This document shows positions 49,023 to 56,714 of a stretch of 64,000 nucleotides of DNA, piece by piece (positions within the stretch are counted from its first letter, which is position 1; the number at the start of each line of letters is the position of its first letter). This DNA comes from Pedobacter antarcticus (GTDB lineage Bacteria > Bacteroidota > Bacteroidia > Sphingobacteriales > Sphingobacteriaceae). The translations under genes and the position numbers were made by a program. The notes under the pieces were generated by a model. That model ran no database searches and was not told the origin of the DNA. It saw only the letters and a list, made by a program, of their open reading frames with translations. The stretch lies in assembly GCF_900112985.1 (NCBI RefSeq), contig NZ_FONS01000001.1:803730-867729 (forward strand), in the 5' to 3' direction.

Positions 49023-50096
49023 TTAGTTAAGATTTAGGATTTCCGCACCGTCCAAAGCAAATGCGGTGCACAATTCAAATGCTTTCTGTGATTTGAGTTG
49101 AGCAGTACCACCCAATACAATACTCTGTAGCTTGGCTTCATCGTTCTTGTAGTTTCTTACGTTCTGATAGTAGCCCGTCACAGCGTTGTACGCTCCGAAC
49201 AATGTACCTTTGGTCGTGTCCATTTGTTGTGTGTCGCTTATCATCGCATAGCTAAAAGCATCATCAACCACATTTTTAAATACGGTCGATACTTCATCCT
49301 CTGCACCTTTTTTGAGTAGGTCAAGTGTTTCCTTGTTGGGGCAAAGTGCCAATTGGATTAGCTTTTTTACTTCTCCGTCTGATACTTTTACTTTCGTCCA
49401 CTCGTTGAAAATGCCCTCTAATTGGTTGCTCAACGTGTTGGCAAGTCCCATAATCTTGTGAGCGTTCTCAATACGTTGTTTTGCTCCCGAAGTATGTTTT
49501 ATACGGACTACATTGGTCATACTACGTAAGGAGGCATTCAGCGTATTTTGGCATACAATCCTGACAGGAGTGAATGCGGCTGTGATACTTCCGCTACCAT
49601 CGTGCGAAGTGGTTAGGAAAATGTACTTTTCCGTTACGTCATCGCCATCGCCTACACGGATATAGTCGGGCAGTTTGGCTGTGATAAAAATGCGTTCTCC
49701 GTTGCCTAACGCTCCTGCGGTTTCGTATAAAATTCCCTCGCCACCGCCTACAATGGCATCAAAGAAATTAAAGGCTTCACGGTTCTGTACGATATGGTAA
49801 TCTTTACCCACTACGCCCAATACTGCATTGTTATCGGTGCGTATGTTGGCGAAATAGTTAGGTACTTCCAATTCGCTACTGCCTATCTCGATACCGCCCG
49901 AAGTTTCGATAATACCCGAACCTTTGGTAAACAGTGGGGATTTTGCGACTTCGTAATCTAACCCTGCATACTTGATAGCTTCCTCGCTTGTTGGGTATTG
50001 CTCTACAATTTGCCCTAAACCGTGCCACGCTTTTTGTTGTACGCTAAAGAATGAATAACGTCCTGTTCTCTCGTTGAAATTGATATTATGTGCCAT
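49023..50096 (-). CDS. DUF932 (phage/plasmid-like) protein
   Basis: The 357-aa protein begins MAHNINFNERTGRYSFFSVQQKAWHGLGQIVEQYPTSEEAIKYAGLDYEV and contains NAVLGVVGKDYHIVQNREAFNFFDAIV, FTPVRIVCQNTLNASLR and KTSGAKQRIENAHKI-like sequence, the DUF932/TIGR03299 pattern common in plasmids and ICEs. The molecular function is unknown; an anti-defence or DNA maintenance role has been suggested by context in related elements. It follows the SSB gene. Confidence 0.9.
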   Translation of the reverse strand: MAHNINFNERTGRYSFFSVQQKAWHGLGQIVEQYPTSEEAIKYAGLDYEVAKSPLFTKGSGIIETSGGIEIGSSELEVPNYFANIRTDNNAVLGVVGKDYHIVQNREAFNFFDAIVGGGEGILYETAGALGNGERIFITAKLPDYIRVGDGDDVTEKYIFLTTSHDGSGSITAAFTPVRIVCQNTLNASLRSMTNVVRIKHTSGAKQRIENAHKIMGLANTLSNQLEGIFNEWTKVKVSDGEVKKLIQLALCPNKETLDLLKKGAEDEVSTVFKNVVDDAFSYAMISDTQQMDTTKGTLFGAYNAVTGYYQNVRNYKNDEAKLQSIVLGGTAQLKSQKAFELCTAFALDGAEILNLN

Positions 50097-50140
50097 GATG
50101 CCTAAAATTTTGATGTTAAAAAATGATTGAATACTTGTTC

Positions 50141-50533
50141 TTAAAATGGGAGATCATCCTCTGTGCCTTGTCCCGATGTGTTGTTACCTGCTGTTTGTGC
50201 AGTAGCTTGTACGGTTTCTGATTTTTTGCCACCTCCGTGCAGTTTGATGTTTGAGGTATGGAAATTCAGTCCTGCGTGTGCTTCGCCGTCATTGCCTGTC
50301 CACGCTCTTGCACTTACCCTGCCTGTGAGTTCTACCAAAGTTCCTTTGGTAAGTATCTTGGCTACTTTCGGGCTTATCCAATAGGAGCAGTCGAAATAGG
50401 TCGTTTGCTCTATGCGTTCGCCTTGTTTGTTTTTGTAGCTGTCGTTTGTTGCTACTGAAAAGTTTACTACTTGTTTTTCCTGTGACGTTGTGCGTACTTC
50501 CGCATCCCTTGTCAGTCTTCCTGTGATGTTCAT
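50141..50533 (-). CDS. ssb: Single-stranded DNA-binding protein
   Basis: The 130-aa protein has the OB-fold pattern of SSB: MNITGRLTRDAEVRTTSQEKQVVNFSVATNDSYKNKQGERIEQTTYFDCSYW, then GTLVELTGRVSARAWTGNDGEAHAGLNFHTSNIKL. It ends in the acidic DDLPF tip that recruits repair and replication proteins. An ICE-borne SSB protects the transferred strand in the recipient. It is the first gene of the leftward operon that includes DUF932 and the PRTRC genes. Confidence 0.93.
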   Translation of the reverse strand: MNITGRLTRDAEVRTTSQEKQVVNFSVATNDSYKNKQGERIEQTTYFDCSYWISPKVAKILTKGTLVELTGRVSARAWTGNDGEAHAGLNFHTSNIKLHGGGKKSETVQATAQTAGNNTSGQGTEDDLPF

Positions 50534-50737
50534 GATTTCTACTTTTTGCGTTATTGAAAATTGTTCTTATTTGATTTTTTTAGATTTATTCGGCAATGAG
50601 AGGAGGTGCTGAAGTTTCGTTTCACTTTGTTGCCGTTTCCAATGCTGTATTTTTCCATTACTGACATTTTTTTTATTCGTCTAAAGAGCCGGAGTATGCT
50701 TTGTTTCGTTTCACGAGCATAAAAGGTTAGTGTTTAG

Positions 50738-50819
50738 CAGGAACAAGGTTTTGCCAAACAAATACGACCTGAATAGGTGGAGATTTTTTGGCAAACCCAA
50801 GGGCATGACCTTGTTCCTG
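50738..50819. repeat. Two-part inverted repeat upstream of ssb
   Basis: CAGGAACAAGGT (50738-50749) pairs with ACCTTGTTCCTG (50808-50819), and inside it TTGCCAAA (50751-50758) pairs with TTTGGCAA (50787-50794). A single-strand promoter or a small RNA would fit a site ahead of ssb. Confidence 0.6.
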
Positions 50820-51157
50820 GGTTAAGAACACGATCATACCTTTGCTCTTGAAATGGGACAAAAGCGGCATACTGGCTCTTGAATAAAAAAACCATGTGGA
50901 AGCAGGTGGAAAAGGCATTTGGGAAACGGTCCGGTGTGATGACAAAATCTGCATTCAGATGCAGCAGAATTTTTTAAAGACCTTTTATTATTTGAAAGTA
51001 TCGTGGCCTGGGAAGCCACGTAAACGGTACAGAAAAATGTAGTTGGAGATAGAAGTAAAGATTTTTTTTGATTGATCGATACATTCTTTCAAGGCTTTTT
51101 TATGGCAATAGGTGTGTTCCGGAGAAGTGAATGTGCGTTAAGTAATAAGTATGGTCA

Positions 51158-51186
51158 TAAAAAAAGACGGATCAGAACTGTCCGCC
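51158..51186 (-). terminator. Terminator of the DUF4238 gene
   Basis: On the minus strand GGCGGA pairs with TCCGTC (one G-U pair) across a 9-base loop, followed by a run of T. Confidence 0.75.
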
Positions 51187-51209
51187 TTTAAATGTTATGA
51201 TTGTGCTAC

Positions 51210-52085
51210 TTATGCTAATCGAAACAAGTGGCGGGGTATCATTTCTACCTGCCCATTAGCTTGAAGCAGGGAATAGGCATCTATAATCTGCTTAAGATAC
51301 TCTTTATCATTACTTACGACATATTTTTTAGCCTGATGGAACATTGCTAAATCCTTATTAACGTAGAATGCAATATTCTGGACACCTTTTGCCTGCGAAT
51401 CATTGCAAATAAATGTTTCGCTGCTACTAAGTGGTAATATGAAATTGCCAAAATCTTCGAGATTATCGGTGTTGCTTTCTATCAATGGGGCATCGCCAAG
51501 AATTGATTTGATGTTGGGATTGGTATTTACATAACTATTGCGGTGAACCTGTAGTAATTTTTCTTGACTGATGTTAAGGTTGTCATAGAAAGGAAGGAAA
51601 GGAAAGATCAATTTTTTTGTCTGTTTAAATAATTCTGAGTTCATTAGATATTCTAATGCTTCCTTGTGGTCGGAACCATCCTCCCTTTTGATTACAATGT
51701 TGATAGGGAGTTTATCATAAGGGTATTCTTTATGTTTGGCATCAAAGAGACCATCATTTGATGGTAATCGCCATTTCATGGATGATGCCATGACCAATAT
51801 GGATGTTAAAGCCTCTTCTGTAATAATGCATGTACGTGATATTTCTACTATATCTTTTGAAAATTTCTCATCAAGTTCGGCATAGAGTTTTTCCATGTTG
51901 TCATTTGGCGCTCCCTCAAAGTACCAGGTATTTCTGTTCATCTCGAAAAAGACAGATTTGGGACTTCTTTTTTCTTTTGCAAAAGCCTGTTTCTCCTTGT
52001 CGTAGAGATAAAGCATATTGTCTTTGTCAGCAAATCGCTTTATGAGAAATTGCGGGATATAGTGGTGTCTCTTGGAAATACCCAT
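51210..52085 (-). CDS. DUF4238 protein
   Basis: The 291-aa protein starts with the DUF4238 signature SKRHHYIPQFLIKRFADKDNMLYLYDKEKQ and contains SSEKWRLPS-like and LPLSSSETFICNDSQA sequences typical of the family (predicted nuclease-like or binding protein with HHYxPQFxLxxF). Members are scattered and often found in mobile or defence islands; no activity is established that I know of. It starts one base after the stop of the zincin-like gene and should be co-expressed with it. Confidence 0.82.
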   Translation of the reverse strand: MGISKRHHYIPQFLIKRFADKDNMLYLYDKEKQAFAKEKRSPKSVFFEMNRNTWYFEGAPNDNMEKLYAELDEKFSKDIVEISRTCIITEEALTSILVMASSMKWRLPSNDGLFDAKHKEYPYDKLPINIVIKREDGSDHKEALEYLMNSELFKQTKKLIFPFLPFYDNLNISQEKLLQVHRNSYVNTNPNIKSILGDAPLIESNTDNLEDFGNFILPLSSSETFICNDSQAKGVQNIAFYVNKDLAMFHQAKKYVVSNDKEYLKQIIDAYSLLQANGQVEMIPRHLFRLA

Positions 52086-52086
52086 A

Positions 52087-53475
52087 TTAGCTATTAGTCT
52101 GTTTTAGATTTTCCAACTCCTGAAGATAAAGGCCATACAGGTTCAGCTCATTAAGAGCCAGCCTGAATGCTACACCATTAATTGGCGGCGGCGTGAACTT
52201 TTCAAAATTGTCACAGTCAGGATCTCTATCAGGAAAGGTGTACTTAGCCTTTTGATATGCCGGTCTTGATGCAAAACGATTTGTTCGCAGGCTTTCAAAA
52301 ATTTCGTAAGTAGCCAATATCAACACAGTTGCTTCACCAAACGTCGTGAGTTTATCAATATAAAAAAACTGCTTGTCTTTAAGTATAAGAGGCGGCGTAA
52401 AGAGGTTTAATATCCTCGAAAGTTCCAGAAGGAATTTCTGTTTGTATTTGATCGTGTTTTCGTCCGAAACAAAGAAAGGTCTGACAAAGAAAAAGAAATC
52501 ATTTTCCTTTACTTTCTGTGCCACGTAAAATTTATCGTAATAATATTTTAATGCCTGTGAAATGTGGACGCGTCCTTGCTGGGATGTCAGATCCGCAAAA
52601 TACTTTATGTTATTGAGTACGTCATTGTACTGCGGTGTTTCCGAGAAATTAGATAGTAAATATGTCTCTGGGTTTTCCAGAAATTGCTCATAACCACCAT
52701 CTCTTAATTTTTCCAATATTTCGATAAGGACTACCGGGGGATTTGATGAGTTCAAGGCAAAGTATGCAATAAGAATTTTTTCAAATGCTGAAGGTCTTTT
52801 CATTCCATAAAATGAAAGGATTTCGTCAAAAAAGCAATATGGATAAAAGGGCCTTTGACTGAGCATACTCGGATTTATATCCGATAGGTCGTTTTCAAAA
52901 AGGTATTCATCGATTGCGGAACTTAAAAATTCGTCAATAGCACCAAATGTCAGGTTAAAGCTATGTACATTGATAAGACCTGTAGTATGTATGGTAATAA
53001 AGTGCCTTTCCCCAGTATGTTTCACTCCATCTACAATAACTTCCATTGACCGGTGAGTCTTTTCTATGGATGCAATCCCGAATTTTTTATTCGTTGCGTT
53101 ATTTGTATCCTCTACAACTTTATAATCAATATCATCTTCGGAAAGTGTTGCAGCTACATCGTTCCAATAATCTACCATGTTCTTACAGCTTTGAAAAGTG
53201 TTTGTGTTGATGGGATAAGCATTGATTCCTTCGGTGGCCGTTAAAATGGTTGATGCACGAAACCTGTCGCAAAAGTTCAGGCAAAACTGACGAATACCAG
53301 GCAATGTAGCTATGTTGGTAAGGTAATGATAATATTCATGAATGAATATAGATTGATGTTGACCAATTTGCAAGTCGGTTAGGAAATCCGTTAGATTTTC
53401 AATATCAAAACCGTCTAAACAGATATAAAATCTATCAGGATAATATTTAATTTTTGTGAGGTCGATTTCTTCCAT
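52087..53475 (-). CDS. Unknown protein with HExxH zincin motif (462 aa)
   Basis: I do not recognise the family. Residues 46-50 are HEYYH in QSIFIHEYYHYLTNIATLPG, a zinc-metalloprotease type motif on a helix; a third ligand could not be fixed. The rest is a long mostly helical protein without signal peptide, so it would act in the cytoplasm. It is coupled to a DUF4238 gene and placed next to the integrase, a typical position for accessory defence cargo. A defence or toxin role is inference from place and pairing. Confidence 0.7.
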   Translation of the reverse strand: MEEIDLTKIKYYPDRFYICLDGFDIENLTDFLTDLQIGQHQSIFIHEYYHYLTNIATLPGIRQFCLNFCDRFRASTILTATEGINAYPINTNTFQSCKNMVDYWNDVAATLSEDDIDYKVVEDTNNATNKKFGIASIEKTHRSMEVIVDGVKHTGERHFITIHTTGLINVHSFNLTFGAIDEFLSSAIDEYLFENDLSDINPSMLSQRPFYPYCFFDEILSFYGMKRPSAFEKILIAYFALNSSNPPVVLIEILEKLRDGGYEQFLENPETYLLSNFSETPQYNDVLNNIKYFADLTSQQGRVHISQALKYYYDKFYVAQKVKENDFFFFVRPFFVSDENTIKYKQKFLLELSRILNLFTPPLILKDKQFFYIDKLTTFGEATVLILATYEIFESLRTNRFASRPAYQKAKYTFPDRDPDCDNFEKFTPPPINGVAFRLALNELNLYGLYLQELENLKQTNS

Positions 53476-53584
53476 TATCTTGTTGTTTTATATCTTCTTT
53501 TAGATGCTGATTTATATTTGCTTTAGCTATGTAAATTTAAAAATATCAGTCGAACTTAATGCAGTATTACATTATGAAATCGCC

Positions 53585-53611
53585 AAAAAAAAGCAGGACT
53601 TAATCCTGCTT
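53585..53611 (-). terminator. Integrase terminator
   Basis: On the minus strand AAGCAGGA pairs with TCCTGCTT across 5 bases, followed directly by T residues. It ends the integrase transcript before the zincin-like gene. Confidence 0.85.
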
Positions 53612-53634
53612 CAATTTATACCGGAACAAAGGCT

Positions 53635-54900
53635 CTAAACAAGAACATCGCTTTCCATGTCAATAAAAGCAGCTTCCATTCCAGCAAATTTATGAGATAC
53701 CAAATCCATATCCTTGCTGATTTTCTGGCTTGTAATCTTTGCATAGATTTGTGTGGTCGAAATATTTTTATGACCCATCATTTTGCTAAGGCTCTCAAGG
53801 GGTACGCCTTCAGTTAGAAACATTGTAGCGAATGTATGACGTGCGGTATGGAAGGTAACTTTCTGCTCAGTAACAATCTCAGCTTCCTTAATAAGTTTAG
53901 CAACATGGCTATTGCAGGTTGCGTTTGAGGGCATAGGAAATACATAATCATTCCTGGTTAACCCCCGGTATTTTTCTATAATACGTTTGGGGATTTCCAG
54001 AAGTCTGACATTTGAAGAAACGTCAGATTTCTTCCTCCTGCTAATGATCCATTGATGGCCATCAAAGAAAGATTGGATGTTACCCCATTTCAGCTTCTTA
54101 ATATCAATGTATGAAAGGCCTGTAAAACAACTGAAAATAAAGAGGTCTTTTACAAGTTCGTATTTAGGTTTAGAAAGCTTTAATAACATGAGCTTTTCTA
54201 CATCTTCCTTTAGGAGATAGCTACGATCAGTTTCTTGCATACTGATTTCATAATCTTCAAAAGGATTTTGTTTTATTAGGCCTTTTTTAATTGCCAGGTC
54301 AGCCAAGGCAATAACAGGCATCGTATAAACCCAAACCGTATTGTGTGTACATTCCTTATCAATGCGAAGAAAAAAATCAAATTCACGAATAAAATCACCT
54401 GTTAACTCCCTAAAGGCCATATCATCTCTATGGTATCGCTCTTTGATAAATTCGGAAAGGTGATTGAATACTGTCTTGTATTTATTGTAAGTGTTCTGCG
54501 ATCGCTTTCCTTTTGAAACCATTTTTTCAAAATCTTCATTTTGCTCTTTAAATACCCTTAAGATAGCGTCTTCCATAACACCCACACCAAGGAAAGACAG
54601 CTTTACTTTTTGTGAGGTCGCAAAGCCATCATCTTTCATCATGTCTTCATAGATTTTGTTGATGCGAACGCGTATTTTATCGAGTTTTTGATTGATGTCA
54701 ATTGCCAGATTGCTCTTTCCCAAAACACGACCGTGTTTTAAGTCCCACGTCTCAGGATTGATTTCTAATTTGGTTCCAAATGTTTTTGGAGTTCCATCAA
54801 TCGTAATACGGCCCATAATGGGGACATTTCCGTTTTTCCTAGGTTCGTTCTTTTTCAAGTAGAACAATAACTTGAAAGTGGATCTTTTCTCGCGCTCCAT
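53635..54900 (-). CDS. int: Tyrosine recombinase (IntDOT-type integrase)
   Basis: The 421-aa protein has the Bacteroidetes arm-binding N-terminal domain, a core-binding SAM-like domain (residues about 110-215) and the catalytic domain. Visible catalytic residues are H351 and R354 (HTARHTF), H377 and the nucleophile Y386. The first arginine is replaced by serine (FTGLSYIDIKK, S263), as known for IntDOT. It integrates and, with excision factors, excises the ICE. It is the last ICE gene before the chromosome; the attachment site should lie within about 300 bases upstream of its start. Confidence 0.93.
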   Translation of the reverse strand: MEREKRSTFKLLFYLKKNEPRKNGNVPIMGRITIDGTPKTFGTKLEINPETWDLKHGRVLGKSNLAIDINQKLDKIRVRINKIYEDMMKDDGFATSQKVKLSFLGVGVMEDAILRVFKEQNEDFEKMVSKGKRSQNTYNKYKTVFNHLSEFIKERYHRDDMAFRELTGDFIREFDFFLRIDKECTHNTVWVYTMPVIALADLAIKKGLIKQNPFEDYEISMQETDRSYLLKEDVEKLMLLKLSKPKYELVKDLFIFSCFTGLSYIDIKKLKWGNIQSFFDGHQWIISRRKKSDVSSNVRLLEIPKRIIEKYRGLTRNDYVFPMPSNATCNSHVAKLIKEAEIVTEQKVTFHTARHTFATMFLTEGVPLESLSKMMGHKNISTTQIYAKITSQKISKDMDLVSHKFAGMEAAFIDMESDVLV

Positions 54901-55187
54901 AACTCAAAGATTTAATGTTTAAAATTAATTTTTTATGAGTTACAAGGGAATATGAAAAGAGGTGCAAAAGACTGAAATATAATCACTTATATTTACCTAT
55001 ATTGATTTAAAACAGGTAACGATTTAGTAACCTAACCCTGCCTATTTAAGCCCCAAACATATCAGACACCGACTTCCAAACAAAGACTGCTATTTTATAA
55101 ACCACTGTTTAGTAACGGTTTTAATCGTTTTGCTTACTTTTACTTTTATCTAAAGTTTTTTTTTAAAAAATACGGCATATTTGGTAG

Positions 55188-55964
55188 ATGAACGAACTAT
55201 TGCTTTATTCTGTTGAGGAACGAATTGCAACCATCTCACTGAACAGGCCGGAAAAAAGAAATGCTTTTAGTCCGGAGCTTGTCAGTGAACTAACGCAGGC
55301 CCTGCTCAGGGCTGCCGAAGACGAACAGGTTAAAGTTGTAATTTTGAAAGCCGAAGGATCTGTGTTCAGCGCAGGCGCAGACCTGGCCTATCTGCAGGAA
55401 TTGAGTGATAACACCTTCGAAGAGAATGTACGTGATTCCGAGAATTTGAGAAAACTATTCACTACGCTATATTATCTGCCCAAGGTTGTAATTGCCCAGG
55501 TAGAAGGACATGCGATAGCCGGAGGATGCGGTTTAGCTACCATATGCGATCTCACTTTTGCCGTCCCTGAGGCTTTGTTTGGCTATACAGAGGTTAAATT
55601 GGGTTTCGTTCCTGCAATTGTTTCCTGCTTTCTTGTTCGCCAGACTTCTGAAACAATCGCCAAACAAATTCTGCTTAGCGGAGATTTATTCACTGCGGGT
55701 GAAGCTCTGGCCTATAATTTGATCAATTATATTTACCCTAAAGATGAAATAGAGAACGAAGTCAGGAAGTATGCCTTAAAACTGTGCAGCGAAACATCAG
55801 GTAACTCGCTGATGATCACAAAGCAACTCATAGGCCAAACGACTAATCCTGGATTGGAAAAGAGTCTGAATATTGCAGTGCAGTTAAATGCAAGGGTCAG
55901 GGAAAGTGAAGACTTCAAAAAAGGTATTGCCGCCTTTCTTCAGAAAGAGCAGATTAAATGGTAA
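55188..55964 (+). CDS. Enoyl-CoA hydratase/isomerase family protein
   Basis: The 258-aa protein shows the crotonase pattern: ATISLNRPEKRNAFSPELV, GSVFSAGADLAYL and the oxyanion region GHAIAGGCGLATICDLTFA, followed by FGYTEVKLGFVPAIVS. The E of YTEVKLGF is in the place of a catalytic glutamate. Bacteroidetes methylglutaconyl-CoA hydratase-like proteins have this length. It is the first chromosomal gene after the ICE and overlaps no ICE gene; the insertion left it whole. Confidence 0.88.
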   Translation: MNELLLYSVEERIATISLNRPEKRNAFSPELVSELTQALLRAAEDEQVKVVILKAEGSVFSAGADLAYLQELSDNTFEENVRDSENLRKLFTTLYYLPKVVIAQVEGHAIAGGCGLATICDLTFAVPEALFGYTEVKLGFVPAIVSCFLVRQTSETIAKQILLSGDLFTAGEALAYNLINYIYPKDEIENEVRKYALKLCSETSGNSLMITKQLIGQTTNPGLEKSLNIAVQLNARVRESEDFKKGIAAFLQKEQIKW

Positions 55965-55981
55965 AATCAATTCAAACAAAT

Positions 55982-56653
55982 ATGTTAAAATCAATTAAAA
56001 CTACTGTCGTTGCAGCAATACTGATCGGCACGGCCGTTATTGCACAGGCTCAGAAAAAAGTAAACGAAGGAACCCTTACCTATGGCATGACTTACGAACT
56101 TACGCCTGAACAAAAATCTATGGCATCTCAACTGCCTGCAGAGACAAAGTTCAAGTTTAATGGTAACATCCTGAAGATAGAAATGGAACAAGGACCGGCA
56201 AAAATAACCATACTGTCAGACGGTCTTCAAAAAACTGGTTTACTTCTGGTGGATGTGCCGATTGCACAAAAACAATTTGCCGTAAAAGTAACTAAAGAAG
56301 AAACTGAGGAATCGATGGGTAAAACACCTGTTCTGACGGACTTTAAAGCCACCGGAGAAAAGAAAAAAATAGGTACATACGATACCGAAAAATACACTTA
56401 TAAGGATGATAAAGGTGTGCAAAATGAGCTTTGGGCTACTACAGATATTCAGTTGCCTGAAGGTATTATTGGAGAAGAATTTAAAGCTGTAAAAGGTACT
56501 CCGGTAGTATTTACCCGTACGCAAAATGGTGTAAAAGCAACTGTTACTATTAAAAACCTGAACGAAGACAAAGTAGGTCCTTTAACCTTGGATGTACCTC
56601 CTTCTTATGAGCTGACCACAATGGATGCACTGCGTTCAATGGGCGGACAATAA
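55982..56653 (+). CDS. Secreted protein, DUF4412-like
   Basis: The ATG at 55982 (MLKSIKTTVVAAILIGTAVIAQAQ) gives a clean signal peptide; an upstream start at 55958 would overlap the hydratase gene. The mature protein is beta-rich (VNEGTLTYGMTYELTPEQKSMASQLPAETKFKFNGNILKIEMEQGPAKI), a pattern like periplasmic DUF4412 or GLPGLI-type proteins of Bacteroidetes. It is probably co-transcribed with the hydratase gene by chance of layout. Function unknown. Confidence 0.75.
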   Translation: MLKSIKTTVVAAILIGTAVIAQAQKKVNEGTLTYGMTYELTPEQKSMASQLPAETKFKFNGNILKIEMEQGPAKITILSDGLQKTGLLLVDVPIAQKQFAVKVTKEETEESMGKTPVLTDFKATGEKKKIGTYDTEKYTYKDDKGVQNELWATTDIQLPEGIIGEEFKAVKGTPVVFTRTQNGVKATVTIKNLNEDKVGPLTLDVPPSYELTTMDALRSMGGQ

Positions 56654-56714
56654 CCGGTTTAATAAATTTAAAGGTTCAGGCTTTTTAACATCGCATTTCA
56701 TTAAATTTGGAGCG

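Larger units (their letters stand above)
50534..51209. other. Long intergenic region upstream of ssb
   Basis: These 676 bases hold no convincing gene; short open frames here have no family pattern. They contain a two-part inverted repeat (50738-50819) and the terminator of the DUF4238 gene (51158-51186). Confidence 0.6.
1..54950. mobile_element. CTnDOT-like integrative and conjugative element (left end outside window; right boundary approximate)
   Basis: The segment carries a tyrosine integrase at its right edge, a relaxase with accessory and coupling proteins, an oriT-like hairpin, and a Bacteroidetes transfer operon in the conserved order traA to traQ. It also carries a PRTRC cassette, an SSB and a methylase-helicase giant. 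This is the standard content of CTnDOT-type ICEs. Cargo sits in several places: metal genes, an MntR-regulated redox operon, a two-component locus and a zincin/DUF4238 pair. The right boundary is placed between the integrase start and the chromosomal gene at 55188; no attachment repeat could be fixed because the left end is not present. Confidence 0.9.

Noticed and set aside
50727..51019. Two short minus-strand frames in the gap before ssb
   Set aside because: They run through the inverted repeat and contain no consistent hydrophobic or domain pattern.
54901..55187. tRNA gene as integration target
   Set aside because: No cloverleaf-forming sequence or T-arm motif was seen in the junction region.
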